Positions 61,482 through 64,000 of a stretch of DNA of 64,000 nucleotides are shown piece by piece; positions within the stretch are counted from its first letter, which is position 1, and each line of letters begins with the position of its first letter. The position numbers were made by a program, and so were the translations under genes. The notes beneath the pieces were generated by a model, which saw only the letters and a list, made by a program, of their open reading frames with translations, had not been told where the DNA came from and did not search any database. This DNA comes from Opisthocomus hoazin (Eukaryota > Chordata > Aves > Opisthocomiformes > Opisthocomidae). The stretch is taken from contig NC_134431.1 in the NCBI RefSeq assembly GCF_030867145.1, forward strand, positions 9,749,089 through 9,813,088, written 5' to 3'.

Positions 61482-64000
61482 AAAAGAAATAAGATTATGT
61501 CCTTACAGAAAACAAATAAAATTCCTTTTCATTTAAAAATGCTGACAGTTTTGGTGTGGTACTTTGCTAACCACCTTAGCTCATATTAAAAATACTATGG
61601 AATTTTAACATCTTCAAGCGAGCAGGGCTTCTTTATCGACCTCATTTTGAATAGTCAATGCCGTTCTCCAGAAGACTGGTTAGTCTACACTTCCCTGTGT
61701 CTCTTCCAAACATCCCTCCACTCTGACCTTCACTAGACAATGAATCAGAAGCATATTAGGTGAGATCATGATGGAGAAATGTTGGAATTCAAATCGTCAG
61801 GTTGTAGGACAAATGCTATGTAGCAGCTATTTATCAGAAAATAGATCCCCTTACCAGAGTAGAGACTTTCACCTCCAATGCGTGGAATTTATTTAGTCAT
61901 GACAAAAAAATGGCACTACAACCTGATTGACTCGTGTTTTCCCCCTGACTGTAGCCTCTCTCCACAGCTCTAGCACTACTGTTAGCCCCATTCACTTTTC
62001 TTTTAGTCAGTCAGTCACCTCTACTAAGTTTGAAAGCAATACTCCAGGACACTTAATTATCGTGAGCTGACCACGCTGCTTAGCTGGCAACAACACTTGA
62101 CCTGAAGCCTCTCTACACTTAAAGGCATTACTATTTTACAACACAAGGAGGCTGTCATTTTACTATAGAATTTTAAGGAGGAAGAAAGGCTACTGGCAAG
62201 ACTGTGTTTCTCTGGAATGTATTTTGACCTCGATGAGCAGTGAAAAGACACAACTTTTTATGCAGATAGATTTGGTACGATTTGAAAGTTAGTTATCACC
62301 TTGTTCTGGATCAAGACCAATAATAGAGGGCTTCCGTCCAATGCGAATGCTGAACGACCTCCCTGCTGAGGTAGTGTTTTTGGGGTATGATACCTCCATG
62401 AGGTTAATGTGGCAGTTGGTGGGGCAGAAATCCATGCTGTTGAGGGGATGTGGTTCCATGATGGCTTGCTTGAAGGCTGGGTTCACCTTTGTTTTCAGTT
62501 CATCTGCAAACTGGGAGAAATAAAGCAAGAAGGTGCTACTTCATTTGCAAAAAATGATGATGCAATACAGACAATCCTCGTCTCTTCCTGCCTCCTATTC
62601 CAGAATCGTATGATTTCTGCTGCAGCTGGAATAACACATTACAAAAAAAAGCTCACAGAACAACAAATGCAAGCAATTAGCTGTGCCTTCCAGGACTCTC
62701 TTTTCAAACGGCTCAGGTAACTGCGCAAAAAAGCACGAAGTTTGTTTACACTATGATACACTATACTTCTGTTCATATTAAATCAGACACAGATCATTCT
62801 GTTGTCATATTTCTTCACTGATATGGTGGAAATGAACTTGCAATAACAGGTTATAACCCACAGCTCTGACAAGCTGAAAGGAGTGATTTACAGATAAGGT
62901 CCTTTTTCCTCAAAACTTGCAATTTCAATAACTTGCAGAGCTGTTTTCTTGCCTCTAGGACACCTACCTGTAAAGCAGTTTGGATTCATTAATAAAGAAT
63001 ACTAAGACCCAGTTAGCACAATGAGGGATTGTCTGGAGACTTCACCAATAACTAGTAGTGTTGTACCTCTTGGTAGTTTGTGAGCCTTCTGCTAATGCTT
63101 TCCAGCTTAGTGTCACAGATTTGCCGGAATTCATACTGGGGCATGGTGGCCACAGCACTGCTTAGGGATATGAGCCTTTTGCAATTCCTTACGAAGTGAT
63201 TGTCCTCTGCAGCAAAGGCCTCTAAAATCTAAACAAAAAGACAGGATGTCAATGATATGAGACTTGACAGTGAGGGAAAATGTAGTTTTCTGGCACTGAG
63301 TAAGTGGCAAAGCCTCCATGTTGTCATGACTGGATAAAGTTGCCTTCAGAACAAGTTGCCTTTATCACTGCCTGAGAACCACTATCATGTCTAATCCCCA
63401 GAGTCACAAAATATCCCTCATAAATTTTTAGAATAACTGAAATGGATAAAAATATCCACCTTGCACTGTCAAAGTCACCTGCTCTGGCTTACTTTCATGG
63501 GCCATAACAATAATGTTACTGGGATGTGACAGAAACATTTACTATTAGCTCTTTATTGTCATAGATAACCAAAATTCTAAGTGCACCACTGCTTTCCAAG
63601 AGCAGCAGTTCTGCTTGCTTCCTTTAGTGACCCATCCAGCCTATCAGACAGGGAAGAGCTGCTTGATTTTCTTCGAAGGTAAAGGAAATTCTTGCCTGAA
63701 AAGATTCATCTTGAGTATCAGCAAGGAGTATGTTACCAGACAGAAAATCGTGATAATTCCACAGCTGAGTGCTCCCCTCCCTCTACCTCAACAGCTGAAA
63801 TCCTTGAAGCATTTGCTGACTTGCTCATACCAATGAGCTATTATAACTTGGTGCATTCTAATGAAGAAACCTCCAGGCAGGGTTGAGAAGACCATGTGCT
63901 ACCTCATCCAAAGAGCCAAGCCAAGCCACCAGAAAATTATTGCCTTCCCTGTTCTGTTCAGGAATGAAGCTGGTCATGTATGTTTTCCCGTACCTTTGCA
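42042..64000 (-). CDS. PREX1: P-Rex1, C-terminal half (19 coding exons, 5' part outside window)
   Basis: P-Rex1 is a Rac guanine-nucleotide exchange factor activated synergistically by PIP3 and G-beta-gamma at the plasma membrane. Its exchange core (DH-PH), DEP and PDZ domains would lie upstream of this window. The part here encodes 774 residues, against about 1,659 in the human protein, and covers the C-terminal region with the inositol-polyphosphate-4-phosphatase-like (IP4P) module. I joined 19 exons by hand. All introns are GT-AG, phases agree at every junction and no internal stop appears. Diagnostic stretches include [51 protein letters not shown] and the C-terminus [13 protein letters not shown]. 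The paralogue PREX2 instead ends LYKLCEPPPPAGEE, so this is PREX1. Residue numbers in the exon entries are local, with 1 being the first complete codon at the right edge. The whole section spans only 22 kb, compact as in birds. Confidence 0.96.
42085..44301 (-). other. PREX1: PREX1 last intron
   Basis: This 2.2-kb intron contains the G-quadruplex motif at 43243-43260 and no recognisable exon or mobile element. Open frames up to 75 codons look like chance. Confidence 0.8.
43243..43260 (+). promoter_or_regulatory. G-quadruplex motif (c-MYC Pu-type)
   Basis: The plus strand reads TGGGGAGGGTGGGGAGGG: four G tracts of 4, 3, 4 and 3 separated by single bases. This is the same core as the human c-MYC promoter Pu27 element, from memory. 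PREX1 is transcribed from the other strand, so the G tracts lie on its template strand. Only folding potential is shown. Confidence 0.7.
44302..44369 (-). CDS. PREX1: PREX1 exon 18 of window
   Basis: Encodes residues 739-760 plus two bases: [20 protein letters not shown], then AP and the start of Arg761. Acceptor TTTCCTTAG. The donor GTAGGT carries an in-frame TAG right after CCC CGG, so failure to splice here would end the protein at once after ...CAPR. Confidence 0.95.
44928..45030 (-). CDS. PREX1: PREX1 exon 17 of window
   Basis: Completes Arg704 of the CX5R motif and encodes 705-738: [20 protein letters not shown], then [14 protein letters not shown]. It parallels '[20 protein letters not shown]' of INPP4A and '[20 protein letters not shown]' of PREX2. 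Acceptor CCATGCTCAG, donor GTAAGT. Confidence 0.97.
45700..45887 (-). CDS. PREX1: PREX1 exon 16 of window (CX5R cysteine)
   Basis: Encodes residues 642-703 and two bases of 704. It starts [20 protein letters not shown], has a serine-rich insert, then [20 protein letters not shown] and MQ. CGTGMQ plus the arginine completed by the next exon forms CX5R, the phosphatase loop signature of INPP4 relatives (CKSAKDR in INPP4A). Phosphatase activity has not, to my knowledge, been shown for P-Rex1. Acceptor TTTGTTTAG, donor GTGAGA. Confidence 0.96.
46649..46715 (-). CDS. PREX1: PREX1 exon 15 of window
   Basis: Completes Arg619 and encodes 620-641, phase 0 at its end: [20 protein letters not shown], then DQ. 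This matches PREX '[13 protein letters not shown]' and the 'VDKLMRPLNALDEL' continuation in the next exon. Acceptor TTTTTGCAG, donor GTATTG. Confidence 0.94.
46870..46926. repeat. 29-nt tandem duplication in PREX1 intron
   Basis: The unit starting TTTACAGAGTCTGT at 46870 is repeated directly at 46899 with one base change (TGTACCC against TGTGCCC). It lies in the 687-nt intron between exons 14 and 15. Confidence 0.85.
47063..47273 (+). mobile_element. CR1 LINE 3' end in PREX1 intron
   Basis: A short 5'-truncated CR1 copy, antisense to PREX1. Visible blocks are 'aggaagaacttcttccctctgaggga', 'cactggaacaggctgcccag', 'ttcaagacccgcctggac' and the end 'ggtcccttccaaccccgaac' followed by ATTCTGTGATTCTGT. 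Only the last stretch of the second open frame and the 3' UTR are present. It is of a different subfamily from the copy at 57861, with 'gattgggtgacccacagaggtccc' in place of 'gactagatgacct'. Left boundary is uncertain by about 30 nt. Confidence 0.88.
47403..47517 (-). CDS. PREX1: PREX1 exon 14 of window
   Basis: Completes Ala581 and encodes 582-618 plus two bases: [20 protein letters not shown], then [21 protein letters not shown]2 has '[21 protein letters not shown]'. Acceptor TTCTTCTTCAG, donor GTATTT. A CR1 tail sits in the next intron, about 130 nt beyond this donor. Confidence 0.94.
47880..47990 (+). mobile_element. Possible ancient CR1/L3-type remnant
   Basis: The segment around 'gtccatctagtccaatataatgcctctatggcc' resembles the 'ggtccatctagcccagtatcctg' core of old amniote CR1/L3-related repeats. 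The match is partial and made from memory, so boundaries and class are tentative. It lies in the intron between exons 13 and 14. Confidence 0.4.
48167..48310 (-). CDS. PREX1: PREX1 exon 13 of window
   Basis: Completes Asn533 and encodes 534-580 plus one base. It reads [20 protein letters not shown], then [12 protein letters not shown] and [11 protein letters not shown], the counterpart of PREX2 '[22 protein letters not shown]'. It was found by its protein match because its frame is too short to stand out alone. Acceptor ATTTCTCCAG, donor GTGTCT. Confidence 0.95.
48975..49074 (-). CDS. PREX1: PREX1 exon 12 of window
   Basis: Encodes residues 500-532 plus one base: [20 protein letters not shown], then [17 protein letters not shown]2 has '[28 protein letters not shown]'. 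INPP4 proteins have a similar 'YSDEIGMLEDM' at this place. Acceptor CCTCTGCAG, donor GTGAGC. Confidence 0.95.
49654..49667 (+). promoter_or_regulatory. CTCF-like binding motif in PREX1 intron
   Basis: CCAGAAGATGGCAG closely matches the CTCF core. It lies between exons 11 and 12. Its orientation is opposite to the motif at 23988, so the two point away from each other. Binding is inferred from sequence only. Confidence 0.4.
49978..50195 (-). CDS. PREX1: PREX1 exon 11 of window
   Basis: Completes Asp427 and encodes 428-499. It reads [20 protein letters not shown], later [20 protein letters not shown], then [14 protein letters not shown] and SLLSPAV. The [20 protein letters not shown] run matches human P-Rex1, whereas PREX2 differs there. 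The same region aligns with the LRRDIVFCQ helix of INPP4 phosphatases, which supports the IP4P-like fold. Acceptor TTCTCTGGCAG, donor GTAAGA. Confidence 0.97.
50196..52044 (-). other. PREX1: PREX1 intron with a GC-richer unclassified block
   Basis: Between about 50740 and 51370 this intron is noticeably richer in G and C than the other introns. It carries a 127-codon frame on the gene's own strand (50747-51130) and a 103-codon frame on the other. I recognise neither, nor a repeat family. It could be an old transposon fragment or a cryptic exon. Confidence 0.5.
52045..52086 (-). CDS. PREX1: PREX1 exon 10 of window (42-nt exon)
   Basis: A small exon that completes Asp413 and encodes [13 protein letters not shown] plus one base. 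PREX2 has 'VKCRLLLALLEYSDSE' here. Acceptor CTGTTTTAG, donor GTAAGA. Its 42 nt are a multiple of three, so skipping would keep the frame. Confidence 0.93.
52772..52900 (-). CDS. PREX1: PREX1 exon 9 of window
   Basis: Completes Glu370 and encodes 371-412 plus one base. It contains [20 protein letters not shown], related to PREX2 '[20 protein letters not shown]', and likely starts the helical part of the IP4P-like module. Acceptor TTTTTTCTAG. The donor GTCTGT is weaker than its neighbours. Confidence 0.92.
54624..54714 (-). CDS. PREX1: PREX1 exon 8 of window
   Basis: Encodes residues 340-369 plus one base: [20 protein letters not shown], then [14 protein letters not shown]2 has the related '[23 protein letters not shown]'. 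Acceptor AATTGTAG, donor GTAAAG. Confidence 0.93.
55343..55425 (-). CDS. PREX1: PREX1 exon 7 of window
   Basis: Completes Gly312 and encodes 313-339, ending in phase 0. It reads [20 protein letters not shown] and then LEHLFNQ, parallel to PREX2 'DKQDKIHSCLEHLFSQ'. Acceptor CTTCATTAG, donor GTATGT. Confidence 0.94.
55822..55910 (-). CDS. PREX1: PREX1 exon 6 of window
   Basis: Completes Ser282 and encodes residues 283-311 plus one base. It reads [17 protein letters not shown] then [11 protein letters not shown], matching the serine-rich segment of PREX2 (CNSNRNSIASF...HSDEMDSGDE). Acceptor TTCTTCCTAG, donor GTGAGT. Likely disordered and phosphorylated, by composition only. Confidence 0.94.
57143..57200. 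repeat. 30-nt imperfect tandem duplication
   Basis: TCAATTATAGAAGCTAACAG with its following bases at 57143-57172 is repeated at 57173-57200 with a few substitutions (TCAATTATAGAAACTGAACA...). It lies in the intron, about 660 nt before the CR1. Confidence 0.8.
57861..59055 (+). mobile_element. CR1 LINE, 5'-truncated but with intact 3' reading frame
   Basis: A well-preserved CR1 copy inserted antisense in a PREX1 intron. It starts within the reverse transcriptase domain and continues without a break through the native stop and the whole 3' UTR. It ends 'ggttggactagatgacct', 'gggtcccttccaaccc' and (ATTCTATG)n. The lack of stops or frameshifts in over 1 kb marks it as younger than the copies at 478 and 47063. 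CR1 copies usually lack target-site duplications, and none is seen. Confidence 0.95.
57865..58962 (+). pseudogene. CR1 ORF2 fragment: reverse transcriptase C-terminal part
   Basis: An open frame of 365 codons coding the middle and C-terminal part of the CR1 ORF2 protein, which normally makes cDNA by target-primed reverse transcription. Motifs in order are [16 protein letters not shown] (RT motif A with catalytic Asp), [20 protein letters not shown], and [10 protein letters not shown], the FADD catalytic box. After these come the thumb and C-terminal tail, with [12 protein letters not shown] and [11 protein letters not shown], ending SNLI-stop. The endonuclease domain and the first RT motifs are missing because of 5' truncation, so it cannot act by itself. 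The first ATG is internal to the original protein. Confidence 0.92.
59560..59766 (-). CDS. PREX1: PREX1 exon 5 of window (regulatory serine region)
   Basis: Local residues 213-282. The first half is a Pro/Ser/Thr/Glu-rich, likely disordered linker. The second half carries KVCF (local 257-260), an RVxF-type docking motif for protein phosphatase 1, followed by [20 protein letters not shown]. The two serines in 'MSFRDS' (local 276 and 280) have the four-residue spacing of the human regulatory pair Ser1165/Ser1169, so I map them to that pair. The acceptor is CTTTTGCAG and the donor GTTAGT. Confidence 0.95.
60813..61071 (-). CDS. PREX1: PREX1 exon 4 of window
   Basis: This exon completes residue 127 and encodes 128-212 plus two bases of 213. 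It begins [21 protein letters not shown], parallel to PREX2 '[13 protein letters not shown]', and ends [11 protein letters not shown] before donor GTGAGT. The acceptor is a tandem TAGTAG. Using the inner AG gives GTV; using the outer AG would add one valine. An acidic, glycine-rich linker and a predicted helix ([19 protein letters not shown]) are visible. Confidence 0.93.
61226..61243 (+). repeat. Poly-A tract (A18)
   Basis: Eighteen A residues in a PREX1 intron, about 150 nt upstream of the exon 4 acceptor in the gene's direction. No attached retroposed sequence was recognised. Confidence 0.9.
61449..61480. repeat. (AC)11(AT)5 compound microsatellite
   Basis: Eleven AC units followed by five AT units in the intron between exons 3 and 4. 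Likely to vary in length between individuals. Confidence 0.95.
62300..62510 (-). CDS. PREX1: PREX1 exon 3 of window
   Basis: This exon codes for local residues 57-126 and the first base of 127. Acceptor TTTCTCCCAG precedes [16 protein letters not shown]. The stretch [18 protein letters not shown] is almost identical to [18 protein letters not shown] of PREX2, the best-conserved part of this section. The donor is GTGATA. Confidence 0.95.
63067..63228 (-). CDS. PREX1: PREX1 exon 2 of window
   Basis: The exon holds 54 codons (local residues 3-56), phase 0 at both ends. It begins [19 protein letters not shown] after acceptor TTTGTTTAG and ends RRLTNYQE before donor GTACAA. PREX2 has the related 'KILEALAKSDEHFVQNC', which fixes the family and the frame. 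It codes for the start of the region after the second PDZ domain. Confidence 0.93.
63994..64000 (-). CDS. PREX1: PREX1 exon 1 of window (partial, last 7 nt)
   Basis: Only the end of this exon is inside the window. It reads T GCA AAG before the donor GTACGG, giving residues Ala-Lys. This fits the conserved 'AK-ILEA' junction with the next exon, which starts in phase 0. Confidence 0.75.

Larger units (their letters stand above)
59767..63993 (-). other. PREX1: PREX1 introns between exons 1 and 5 of window
   Basis: Introns at 59767-60812, 61072-62299, 62511-63066 and 63229-63993. The second holds an A18 tract and the CA/TA microsatellite. Nothing else is recognised; the open frames in them look like chance. 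Confidence 0.75.

Noticed and set aside
42042..64000. INPP4A as the identity of the minus-strand gene
   Set aside because: First suggested by the LRRD..FCQ and LEDM segments, but INPP4A has CKSAKDRTAMSV and a different C-terminus. The exons match P-Rex1 throughout; the resemblance comes from its IP4P-like module.
42042..64000. PREX2 instead of PREX1
   Set aside because: The C-terminus ([12 protein letters not shown]), [17 protein letters not shown] and LERSNLPTD agree with PREX1. PREX2 has different residues at each of these places.
1..64000. tRNA, rRNA, CRISPR array or prokaryotic operon
   Set aside because: No cloverleaf with conserved A and B boxes, no rRNA-like stretch and no spaced repeat array was seen. 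Spliced exons and CR1 show vertebrate DNA.

Overview
The window looks like a bird chromosome. It is AT-rich, carries CR1 LINE copies that end in the avian-type ATTCTATG repeat, and holds the 3' half of one compact multi-exon vertebrate gene on the minus strand. The species cannot be told from the sequence.

Positions 42042-64000 (minus strand) hold the last 19 coding exons of PREX1, the PIP3- and G-beta-gamma-dependent Rac exchanger 1. The first of these exons is cut by the window edge, with only 7 nt visible. I built the exons by hand: every junction is GT-AG, every phase matches its neighbour, and the joined frame runs 774 codons to a stop with no interruption. This covers the region after the second PDZ domain, including the inositol-polyphosphate-4-phosphatase-like (IP4P) module. 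The CX5R signature of that module is preserved across an exon junction. The extreme C-terminus ([12 protein letters not shown]) separates PREX1 from its paralogue PREX2. The 3' UTR probably runs from 42041 to about 40610, where an AATAAA is followed by a GU-rich stretch.

The introns hold a CR1 copy with a 365-codon open frame (57861-59055), a short CR1 tail (47063-47273), an older CR1/L3-like remnant, a (CA)n(TA)n microsatellite, a c-MYC-type G-quadruplex motif (43243-43260), a CTCF-like site and a few tandem duplications.

Positions 1-40600 contain no gene I can support and look like the gene-poor flank 3' of PREX1. Within it are a decayed CR1 copy with a 20-nt poly-C run (478-1512), an unrecognised 218-codon open frame (22251-22907, minus), a second CTCF-like site (23988-24001) and a 36-bp near-perfect inverted repeat that would fold like a microRNA precursor (26844-26938). 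There are also some GC-rich patches, homopolymer tracts and small palindromes. The hairpin, the orphan frame and the G-quadruplex are the least explained items.
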